From contig NC_088106.1 of assembly GCF_036370855.1 (NCBI RefSeq), forward strand, positions 31,448,501 to 31,512,500: DNA of 64,000 nt. The letters run 5' to 3'. This document shows, one piece after another, positions 58,801 to 64,000 of the stretch. Both the position numbers and the translations under genes were made by a program. Every line of letters starts with the position of its first letter. Positions within the stretch are counted from its first letter, which is position 1. This stretch comes from Dromaius novaehollandiae (lineage: Eukaryota; Chordata; Aves; Casuariiformes; Dromaiidae). The notes beneath the pieces were generated by a model, which ran no database searches, was not told the origin of the DNA, and was given only the letters and a program-made list of their open reading frames with translations.

Positions 58801-61800
58801 CACCGGGTCCAAGCCCCGATTCATCAGCCCACACACACCAGGGAAGGTTTTCCCTGCTCCTGTTTCTCTTGCAGTATATAGTCCTTTCAGCAGATGTCTC
58901 CACATGCTGCAAATCCATCTACACAGGAGACGAGGGAAAGCAAAAGCAGGGACTTCTCCAGCAGCCTGGCAGCAGGGTAGGAGCAGGGTTTGGATACTTG
59001 CTCTAGAAAAAGTTCCCTGGTCTAGGTGGAGCCGCCAGCGTAGGTACCTGTGACAGGGGCGCAGGCCACCTCGGTCTGGATGGAGATGCCGGCATCAAGT
59101 GACTTTGGCTCTGAATGCGTGGAGGAAATGGAGGAATAAATGCAATGCAGCTCCTTGGTCCTTCTCCCGCTGGGGAAAGCCGTGCCCTCCCCAGCAGAGC
59201 TTTTTGATGAAACCAGGGTCCCAGGGAGCCCATGTGCAACTGGTGATGGGCGCTTGGATGGGACAGAGTTGGGCTGCGCACAGCCCCTTTGGGGCTGGCC
59301 CTGGTGCCACCCGCTGCGGGGTGCTGCCCTGAGCTAGCGGTCTCCCCTGCACCCTGCAGCCCTCATCCCCGCAGGCGCACGTCACAGGCTGCGACTGGGC
59401 CCGGTAGGGCCATTAGAGCAAATTCCTGCTTCCGCCTCCACCTCGCATCCCACCGCAGGGCCAGCCGGCACGCCCAGCTCGGGCAGGCAGGGCCAGCCGC
59501 TGGCTCACCTAGCGCGTTGGGCTGTGAGACGCCGGGGCTCTGGTGCTGGGCCTCGGGGGACGCTTGGCTTATCTTGCGCTTGAAGGACATGAAGAGATGT
59601 TGGCAAAGCTCCTCGGGTACATCCACCTCCAGGTACGTCTTCATGAAGAGGTGAAAGCCCTCGTAGTCGATAGGCTGCGGAGGGGGACAGGGGAGGCTGC
59701 TGGAGATGCTCTGGGCACGTCATGGAGGACAACAGAGCCAGCTGGAGCCACCGGCATGTTGGGGCCTTGCCAAGGGGCTGCTGCCCCTTGCCTCACCAAG
59801 CAGATTCGTGTTTCAGCTTGGCCTCCATAAACCAAGCTCTGCTGGCTCCTGCCTCCTGTGCATGCCGAGCTGCAGCCACGACGCTGCCTTAGCTGTTTCT
59901 CACAATCGGTTAGACAAAATAAATGACCAGAAGAGATCTGCACTTAGGCTTTCATTGCAGGGTGCCTGGGGACACCCCTCCGGGGACCTGGGAGTTACAG
60001 CAGCGAGGGGAATGGGCTGGGGAAGGGCCACAACAGCTCCAGTATTTTTACAAAAGGGGAAAATCTAACCCCCAAAGCCTTGTCTTGCCGCACCACCTGG
60101 CACTGAACGCCTAGGCAGGACAATGCCTAGATTTTGGGACGTCTGAAAATGAGGCCTGGGCGTGTGGCAGAAGCAATTAAAATCAAGAGGTGAAGGGTCC
60201 ATGCAATGTACCAGCTGCTATCCCTGGAGTGGGGAGGGGAAGCGATGGACCTGCCCAGGGGAGCATGCACGCTACCAGGTCCTGCTCCCTTCCCTCTTTG
60301 TGCAGCTTCCTCTGCATGGAAGAACCTTCATCTTCCTCCTAGCAAGGAAATACAGTGCAGCATCTGCACTCACTGGCTGGTGGCTGCTGCAGAGAGCCAC
60401 TGTGGCTCTGAAGCTGGTGATCCAGGGGCCATGCTGTGCTGCGGGAGCAGACGGCCACCTGGGAGGATGTCACTCAGGGCTGGCGACACTGTGTGAGTCA
60501 CCGGGACTGGCGGGCTGGCTGCTTCCCTCTCGCACCGTAGCTGTTTGTCACACCTCTCCGTGGAAGGCGGGAGCCGGGCACTCGCGTGGTGGGAGGGCTG
60601 CAGTGGGGTTCGGTGGGTGGGTGTCATTTGGGAGACCCAACCCTGTGCTGAGCAACTTGCTCAGCAATCCTGGCTCACAGACCCGGCGGAAGACTGGCTA
60701 CCGCGAGCCAGGTTTGCAAGGGCAAATATGGGTTTTAACACTGCCCTGTGCTCTGCCTTGGTCTGAAGTGGCCCATGGCCATGTGCAAGGACCCTCAAAC
60801 AAGGCCTCAGGGCTTCAGTGGGGCTGGAAGTGAGAGCCCCTTTTCTGCCCCACTGCTCTAACCTGCTGTGAGAGAGGATCCCCATGCCAGACCTTGCAGC
60901 AAGGTGACAAGGCGACCAGCCTCAGGTGTCCCATTGCCTCGGGACACCCGAGCCCTGTGCCCTGGGGTGCTTGGGGAGCTTTGCTTTCGTGTGCCTCTCT
61001 TCCTGGCACCTAGCGCCTTGGCCTTTGCACATGCTAGCAACGCAAAAGTGCCTGTGGGACACAACCGGCATGCAAACTGGTGTCCCCAACAGTGGGACAG
61101 GGCTTGGACAGCCCAGCAGGACAAAAGTGGGGTCCCTCCTGCAGTTTCTTTGCAGGAAAGCTAAGACAGACCAGCACTGCTTAGAGCCAAGATGGGAGCT
61201 GACAGCAAATTGCGTAGGAGTGGGCAATTTGATGGAGCTGCAGAAAAGGCCAGGGATGATGAGCGTAGCAGCGGGATGGCACCGGAGAGTGCGAAGCAAA
61301 AGGCTCTTGTAGACAGCTCAGGTTGCAGCCTGCTTATGGGCCTGGGGTCTCTGAACCTGGAGGACACCGACAGATTGTGGGGAGCTCAGAGGAGGACTGA
61401 TAGTGCCGGGGCTATCAATTCATGGCAAAAGGTTAAAGAACAAAATAAAGACCCTATGGTACGGCCAAGAGGATAGAGGAGCACTGGACTCAGGGGGATA
61501 TGAAATGCCCCAGGAGGAGGGAGGAGCAATGCATCTGGTGTGTACAATGACACCTGGCTGTCTATAAAGACAGTCCAGCAGGTAAACACTGGACAGGGTA
61601 AAAAACTACTAGCACAAAGACTGATGACACTGCAAGAAGACATCAGCATAAGTCTTCTCCATGCACATTTTGCTTGCCAACGAGATGCCTTAAAAACAGT
61701 GGATGCAAAAGACCCTGTCGCTGCTTTCCACACTTGAGCTAAGCAGGCTGGTAGGACTCGGCTTGTGACAACCTTGTGAGCTAGATTAGCAGTGAGAGAG

Positions 61801-63199
61801 CAGGGCAGCTCCCGAAGGACAAAGATCTCGGCCCGCCCCAGGGCTGTGGGGAGAAGGACCAAGGGGAGGACCACGTTGGACTATTTTGGGGGTGGAGAAC
61901 AGCTCCCAAGGGGCAGGGTGAGGAGTGTTTTGTTCACAGAAAGGATGTGGGAGCCAAAGAGCCCTTCCTAACTTTAATCAGGATGCACTCCCCCACACAA
62001 GCTGAGCTGTGCTTTGAAGGCATTCAGACTTCCCCAGGGCCCACTACCCCTTTCTCTGTCAGCAGAAAGGCCACGCAGGGAGGAGACGTGTCCCAGGGGA
62101 GGGACACGAAGCAGTGGGACCCTCCAGCCCACCTCCAGCCCTGGTGACTATTGTCCTCCTAAGGGCTCCTTGCCTCCTCCTTCCCCCTGCTCAAAGCCAC
62201 GGCTCTGATCAGGGATTTTGCCACTCTCTCCCACATGCAATTACCTCCTGCATCAGGAAATTTCCTTTCCAATGGCCTTTGTCACACCAGCTGGCATTCT
62301 CCAGTCCAGGATCCCACAGTGCACTTGAATAGTTGGGTAGCTTTTGCTGCCCCTCCTCACTGGATACAGCCCACTGATTTTCTCGTTTCACCTCATTTCT
62401 AGTGATTATGGCCCCTGTGAAAGGCTCTGTCATGCTGGCACACTAACAGGTCTCTCTAAAAGCACCACTTAGAAAAAATAACCCCAGCCTTTTTTAGGCA
62501 AGCGTTACGAAGAACAGGGCCTTCTCATGTCCCAGTTTCGGAAATGCCAGAAGAACTTGCTTTGGGGGAAGTATAAGGGGCAAGAGATGGTATCCCTTTC
62601 CTGATTCTGCCTGGCAAAGAGATGCTCGAAAATGCTCTCAGTGGTGCAGTGCACCAGCACAGGATGGCGAAATGGCTCTGGGGTCTCCACAGTGCTGGGA
62701 TTCGTCAGGATGACAGTCCTGGATGGGATGGGTTGGCACGGGTGTGGAAGCCGCACAGGGAACCGCTCGCTGGGATGCTCCAATCTCCCTCCCCAAGTGC
62801 ATGCAAGCCTCAGTTTGCATGGCCACATCAGTGGGGTGGATAGGGAGGGCTATTGCTGGAGGCTGGCTGGGGAGCTGCTGGTGAGGCCCTGACACGGACC
62901 TGGGTGTGTCAGAGCGTCTTCCCCAGCCCCGAGCAACATGAGGTCATGGGAAGAGGCTGGGAGGTAGCTAGACAGGTTGTCGTGTTCAGACCTGCCTTCT
63001 CTGGGGTGCTTTTATCTCTGGGAGTTGGGCTGGTCTGAGGGAACTGGGAGGCTCCCAGGAGTGTCTGCTGTCCTGGTGTGGCCAAGAAGGCAGTGGACAG
63101 GCTGGAAGAGAAAGCACCTTACCTGTTCTGGGTTGTACCTGGCAAGGACGCCGTCCCCATGGAACTCCTCCAGGACATCCTTGAGCTTCTTGGTGGAGT
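28732..63199 (-). CDS. DGKG: DGKG, type I diacylglycerol kinase gamma, 5'-partial (24 coding exons)
   Basis: It phosphorylates diacylglycerol to phosphatidic acid with ATP at membranes and so ends DAG signalling to C1-domain proteins. Joined exons give 873 residues, numbered here from the first complete codon seen. The recoverin-homology region covers about 1-60 and a Ser/Pro-rich linker about 60-214. EF-hand loops are D245-E256 and D290-E301, with all calcium-ligand positions occupied. C1 domains with complete His/Cys sets cover 328-378 and 393-441. The catalytic domain starts near 505 with [20 protein letters not shown] and has the GGDG nucleotide motif at 565-568; the accessory domain follows to about 820. 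This order defines type I DGKs. The position next to ETV5 points to DGKG; many blocks also resemble DGKB, whose known neighbour is ETV1. The linker is much longer than in mammalian DGKG. The start codon lies beyond 64000. Confidence 0.95.
28831..29782 (-). other. DGKG: DGKG intron 24, CpG-rich
   Basis: This is a 952-base intron with a CpG-dense stretch at about 29100-29560. After exon 24 the reading frame stays open through most of the intron, to about 29198, with no recognisable domain; I judge this due to GC content. Confidence 0.8.
29783..29843 (-). CDS. DGKG: DGKG coding exon 24
   Basis: This 61-base exon encodes [20 protein letters not shown] (822-841), a strongly conserved accessory-domain end. 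Acceptor ccttgcag, donor gtgagt. Confidence 0.96.
30107..30227 (-). CDS. DGKG: DGKG coding exon 23
   Basis: It encodes residues 781-820, including [20 protein letters not shown] and [15 protein letters not shown], a hallmark of the DGK accessory domain. Acceptor cttccag, donor gtattt. Confidence 0.97.
30228..37653 (-). other. DGKG: DGKG intron 22 (largest visible, about 7.4 kb)
   Basis: No exon of DGKG or another gene was recognised. Open frames up to about 300 codons occur at its edges but are extensions of exon 23. No LINE or LTR was identified by eye. Confidence 0.75.
37654..37855 (-). CDS. DGKG: DGKG coding exon 22
   Basis: It encodes residues 714-780: [36 protein letters not shown], a basic insert, then [14 protein letters not shown]. 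It is part of the accessory domain; the basic insert is typical of the beta/gamma enzymes. Acceptor ctgccag, donor gtgagc. Confidence 0.96.
38618..38692. repeat. 20-bp tandem repeat, about 3.7 copies
   Basis: The unit AGCATCTGTATTTCCTTTAA and close variants starts at 38618, 38638, 38658 and 38678. The last copy is incomplete and diverged. It lies in DGKG intron 21. Confidence 0.9.
39240..39490. promoter_or_regulatory. Intragenic CpG-rich patch in DGKG
   Basis: CpG dinucleotides are frequent here (for example GGCGCGCG and CGCGCCGCGCCGGCGC near 39415-39455), in sharp contrast to the AT-rich DNA just to the left. It may be an intragenic CpG island. There is no evidence for a transcript. Confidence 0.4.
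41452..41542 (-). CDS. DGKG: DGKG coding exon 21
   Basis: It encodes residues 683-713: [20 protein letters not shown] and [11 protein letters not shown]. This is a conserved block of the accessory domain. Acceptor tgcccag, donor gtgagt. Confidence 0.97.
41543..43182 (-). other. DGKG: DGKG intron 20
   Basis: About 1.6 kb. No repeat or exon was recognised. Confidence 0.75.
43183..43247 (-). CDS. DGKG: DGKG coding exon 20
   Basis: This 65-base exon encodes [20 protein letters not shown] and S (662-682), one of the most conserved DGK blocks. Acceptor cactccccgcag, donor gtaagg. A CR1 end begins only 16 bases upstream of the acceptor. Confidence 0.97.
43248..46749 (-). other. DGKG: DGKG intron 19
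   Basis: About 3.5 kb. It has the CR1 fragment at its 3' end and a CpG-rich patch at about 44040-44240. Nothing else was recognised. Confidence 0.75.
43264..43371 (-). mobile_element. CR1 LINE fragment (3' end)
   Basis: On the plus strand, AATCACAGAATCACAGAATGG, then GGTTGGAAGAGATCTC and ATCATCTAGTCCAACCCCCC match the reverse complement of the avian CR1 3' terminus, including its short tail repeat. Similarity fades near 43371. The element is therefore 5'-truncated and runs in the same sense as DGKG. Confidence 0.9.
46750..46910 (-). CDS. DGKG: DGKG coding exon 19
   Basis: It encodes residues 608-661: [20 protein letters not shown], then [20 protein letters not shown] and [12 protein letters not shown]. 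It joins the catalytic and accessory domains. Acceptor ctccgcag, donor gtgagt. Confidence 0.97.
46911..48360 (-). other. DGKG: DGKG intron 18
   Basis: About 1.45 kb. No exon or repeat family was recognised. Confidence 0.75.
48361..48450 (-). CDS. DGKG: DGKG coding exon 18: [10 protein letters not shown] motif
   Basis: This 90-base exon encodes residues 578-607, including [20 protein letters not shown] and WGG. This is the second signature of the DGK catalytic domain. Acceptor attgcag, donor gtgagg. Confidence 0.97.
48451..48789 (-). other. DGKG: DGKG intron 17
   Basis: This is a 339-base GT-AG intron with nothing further recognised. Confidence 0.85.
48790..48875 (-). CDS. DGKG: DGKG coding exon 17: GGDG nucleotide motif
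   Basis: It encodes residues 549-577: [20 protein letters not shown] and [12 protein letters not shown] (565-568) is the glycine-rich ATP-binding motif needed for catalysis; it is intact. Acceptor cttccag, donor gtgagt. Confidence 0.97.
49018..49092 (-). CDS. DGKG: DGKG coding exon 16
   Basis: This 75-base exon encodes residues 524-548: [20 protein letters not shown] and GGPAP. It is part of the catalytic domain. Acceptor ttccttag, donor gtacgg. Confidence 0.96.
49223..49296 (-). CDS. DGKG: DGKG coding exon 15: start of catalytic domain
   Basis: It encodes residues 500-523: [20 protein letters not shown] and RQGE. The VNPKSGG motif opens the DGK catalytic fold. Acceptor cctttcag, donor gtatgt. 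Confidence 0.97.
49408..49521 (-). CDS. DGKG: DGKG coding exon 14: linker between C1 and catalytic domains
   Basis: It encodes residues 462-499, a Ser/Asp-rich hydrophilic linker ([20 protein letters not shown], ending TTDGQGLQ). The assignment rests on good splice sites (ccccaaag, gtgggc), phase 0 at both ends and a similar linker in DGKB. Symmetry allows skipping. Confidence 0.88.
49694..49792 (-). CDS. DGKG: DGKG coding exon 13: end of second C1 domain
   Basis: It encodes residues 429-461: [20 protein letters not shown] and [13 protein letters not shown]. The last two zinc-binding cysteines of C1b (433, 441) are here. Acceptor ttcctccag, donor gtaagt; phase 0 at both ends. Confidence 0.96.
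49793..50194 (-). other. DGKG: DGKG intron 12
   Basis: This is a 402-base GT-AG intron with nothing further recognised. Confidence 0.85.
50195..50311 (-). CDS. DGKG: DGKG coding exon 12: second C1 domain
   Basis: It encodes residues 390-428: [20 protein letters not shown], then [19 protein letters not shown]. It holds the His and most Cys zinc ligands of C1b (H393, C404, C407, C422, C425). Acceptor cttgcag, donor gtgagt. Confidence 0.97.
50312..50806 (-). other. DGKG: DGKG intron 11
   Basis: This is a 495-base GT-AG intron with nothing further recognised. Confidence 0.85.
50807..50895 (-). CDS. DGKG: DGKG coding exon 11: end of first C1 domain
   Basis: It encodes residues 360-389: [20 protein letters not shown] and [11 protein letters not shown]361, H366, C369 and C378 complete the C1a zinc sites. 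Acceptor gctgcag, donor gtaagt. Confidence 0.96.
50896..51212 (-). other. DGKG: DGKG intron 10
   Basis: This is a 317-base GT-AG intron with nothing further recognised. Confidence 0.85.
51213..51330 (-). CDS. DGKG: DGKG coding exon 10: first C1 domain
   Basis: It encodes residues 321-359: [20 protein letters not shown] and [20 protein letters not shown]328, C341 and C344 are C1a zinc ligands. Acceptor ccctgcag, donor gtgagt. Confidence 0.97.
51331..53516 (-). other. DGKG: DGKG intron 9
   Basis: About 2.2 kb, with an AT-richer part at about 52.83-53.1 kb. No repeat family or exon was recognised. Confidence 0.75.
53517..53636 (-). CDS. DGKG: DGKG coding exon 9: second EF-hand
   Basis: It encodes residues 281-320: [20 protein letters not shown] and [20 protein letters not shown]. 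The loop D290-E301 has Asp/Asn at positions 1, 3 and 5 and Glu at 12. Acceptor cctccag, donor gtgagt; phase 0 at both ends. Confidence 0.97.
53800..53874 (-). CDS. DGKG: DGKG coding exon 8: between the EF-hands
   Basis: This 75-base exon encodes [20 protein letters not shown] and TELKP (256-280). Its first Glu is the -Z ligand of the first EF-hand, so the loop is split by the intron. Acceptor gtgctcag, donor gtgagt. Confidence 0.96.
53875..54823 (-). other. DGKG: DGKG intron 7
   Basis: This is a 949-base intron, AT-rich near 54.1-54.3 kb. No repeat family was recognised. Confidence 0.75.
54824..54873 (-). CDS. DGKG: DGKG coding exon 7: first EF-hand
   Basis: This 50-base exon encodes [16 protein letters not shown] after a split Phe codon (240-255). 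The loop starts at D245. Acceptor ccttcag, donor gtaagc. Confidence 0.97.
54874..57212 (-). other. DGKG: DGKG intron 6
   Basis: About 2.3 kb. It includes an AT-rich piece with repeated homeobox-type cores (ATCAATTAATTAAAAT near 56890). No exon was recognised. Confidence 0.75.
57213..57383 (-). CDS. DGKG: DGKG coding exon 6: end of linker and start of EF-hand module
   Basis: It encodes residues 182-238. The first half is a basic and Pro-rich linker ([20 protein letters not shown]). The second half, [20 protein letters not shown] followed by DKLE, is the conserved helix before the first EF-hand. Phase 1 at both ends. Acceptor ccctgcag, donor gtaagt. Confidence 0.94.
57384..58276 (-). other. 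DGKG: DGKG intron 5
   Basis: This is an 893-base intron with nothing further recognised. Confidence 0.75.
58277..58516 (-). CDS. DGKG: DGKG coding exon 5: Ser-rich linker exon
   Basis: This 240-base exon encodes residues 102-181, mostly Ser, Pro, Thr, Asn and Gly (for example [20 protein letters not shown] and [19 protein letters not shown]). It is open throughout, has good sites (ctttgcag, gtgagc) and is phase 1 at both ends, so it can be skipped without frame loss. I recall no counterpart of this length in mammalian DGKG. Confidence 0.85.
58517..59047 (-). other. DGKG: DGKG intron 4
   Basis: This is a 531-base intron with nothing further recognised. Confidence 0.75.
59048..59110 (-). CDS. 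DGKG: DGKG coding exon 4: short linker exon
   Basis: This 63-base exon encodes E and [20 protein letters not shown] (81-101). ACAP recalls a short motif I remember in mammalian DGKG. Phase 1 at both ends. Acceptor cattcag, donor gtacct. Confidence 0.85.
59111..59508 (-). other. DGKG: DGKG intron 3
   Basis: This is a 398-base GT-AG intron with nothing further recognised. Confidence 0.8.
59509..59674 (-). CDS. DGKG: DGKG coding exon 3: recoverin-homology region
   Basis: It encodes residues 26-80: [34 protein letters not shown], then a polar tail. The first part is the conserved N-terminal module of type I DGKs. Acceptor ctccgcag, donor gtgagc. Confidence 0.96.
59675..63122 (-). other. DGKG: DGKG intron 2
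   Basis: About 3.4 kb. No exon or repeat family was recognised by eye. The 61.4-61.75 kb part differs in texture from its surroundings (A-rich, few CpG) and may be an old repeat. Confidence 0.7.
63123..63199 (-). CDS. DGKG: DGKG coding exon 2: recoverin-homology region
   Basis: This 77-base exon encodes [20 protein letters not shown] and YNPEQ (1-25), after a codon split with the exon to the right, probably Tyr. It matches the N-terminal block of DGKB/DGKG. Acceptor tctccacag, donor gtaagg. Confidence 0.96.
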
Positions 63200-64000
63200 C
63201 TGTGGAGACAAAGGCATTCACTGAGCACAGCACCAGTGAGCTCAGTTTGCCATTAGACCAGTAGCAGCACACAGAGATGAATTAACCTGATGACATAAAA
63301 TCTCTCGAATGACCAGTTCCCCCCCCATGCCTGAGGAGAGGCCATCCCTGTGCTGTTCTCCTCCCCTTTGGAGGAGGCATGGTGTCCTGGGTGGTGTGCT
63401 GCAGCAGGCATCTGCCTGGTTGCCTGAAACCCTCCTCTCCAGCACCGCACAGCAGTGCAATGTCCTGCTCTGAACAAGACCTGCTCTGCTAACACCAGAG
63501 CAGGTCACCCAAAACGCCTGCCAGTCAAACCTGCTGTCCATAGAGCCTGCATGTCCCTGCTGGCCTCCTAAATACCATCATTTCTGAAGCTAGACCTAAT
63601 CTATTCCAGGTTGTTTTTGGCATCCCCTGGCCAACCTTAAAAATATGGATCAGAATTGGAGGATGAAGGAGATGGGGTGATGTGAGGCCACATGTGAGGC
63701 TTAGTACCTCCTCACTGAGAGGTTGTACCCACGAGTACCCTCTTGCTGGTAGCCTGCATCTTCCCCACTCCTTGCAAAGTGCCCTGGGACTTTGCCCCAA
63801 CTGTTTGGCTGCCCTGGGATGTGTCAAAGAAAAAGAGAGAGGGCCATTGGTCTGCTTAGATCAACACACAAATAATGAATTGTCCATGTATTTCCCTGAC
63901 TGAGCATCCTCAGAGCTGGAGTGGCTGTAGGGATGGGACACTGCTCCTCCAACAGCTGGGAAATAAGAGAAAAATTGGAAAAAAAGATCAAGAAGGGTAA
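63200..64000 (-). other. DGKG: Start of DGKG intron 1 (in coding numbering)
   Basis: I looked for the first coding exon, expected to carry a start codon and an LQKY-type block, and did not find it here. It should lie to the right of the window. Nothing else was recognised. Confidence 0.7.

Noticed and set aside
28732-63199. DGKB identity for the kinase
   Set aside because: Several blocks look DGKB-like, but DGKB neighbours ETV1, while this gene neighbours ETV5; the KFCVQDLSD-type end also fits gamma. A phylogeny would settle it.
1-64000. Prokaryotic features, CRISPR arrays, viral insertions, tRNA or rRNA genes
   Set aside because: None seen; no spaced direct repeats, retroviral gene motifs or cloverleaf sequences were recognised.

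Overview
This window is nuclear DNA of a vertebrate, most likely a bird. The genes are split into many short exons with GT-AG introns. Promoters sit in CpG islands, poly(A) signals are of the AATAAA type, and there is one CR1 LINE fragment whose 3' end looks avian. Introns are short and GC-rich, as expected of an avian microchromosome. There is no bacterial, plasmid, phage or CRISPR content.

Two protein-coding genes fill almost the whole window, head to tail on the minus strand. Positions 4325 to about 22.8 kb hold ETV5 (ERM), an ETS-domain transcription factor of the PEA3 group. All 12 coding exons are present and join without a frame error into a 509-residue protein. It also has a likely non-coding first exon, a CpG-island promoter, a 3' UTR of about 1.65 kb and a poly(A) signal. 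Positions about 24.88 kb to the right edge hold most of DGKG, a type I (calcium-regulated) diacylglycerol kinase. Twenty-four coding exons are visible and join in frame into 873 residues. They encode the recoverin-homology region, an unusually long Ser/Pro-rich linker, two EF-hands, two C1 domains and the catalytic and accessory kinase domains. Only the first coding exon, with the start codon, lies beyond position 64000.

Layout: 1-4324 flanking DNA with no gene recognised; 4325-5971 ETV5 3' UTR; 5972-22085 ETV5 coding exons and introns; about 21.6-22.96 kb CpG island and promoter; about 22.96-24.88 kb short spacer; about 24.88-28.73 kb DGKG 3' UTR, with a cluster of AU-rich elements; 28.73-63.2 kb DGKG coding exons and introns; 63.2-64 kb start of the next DGKG intron.

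The two products belong to linked signalling fields but are not an operon. ETV5 is a nuclear effector of FGF/Ras-MAPK signalling, and DGKG consumes diacylglycerol at membranes. The same gene pair in the same orientation (ETV1 next to DGKB) exists elsewhere in vertebrate genomes, so this is half of an ancient duplicated block. I found no convincing new biological system. The observations most worth a second look are a nested palindrome in the ETV5 5' region, a GC-AG intron in ETV5, a CR1 end lying against a DGKG splice acceptor, and the enlarged linker of DGKG.
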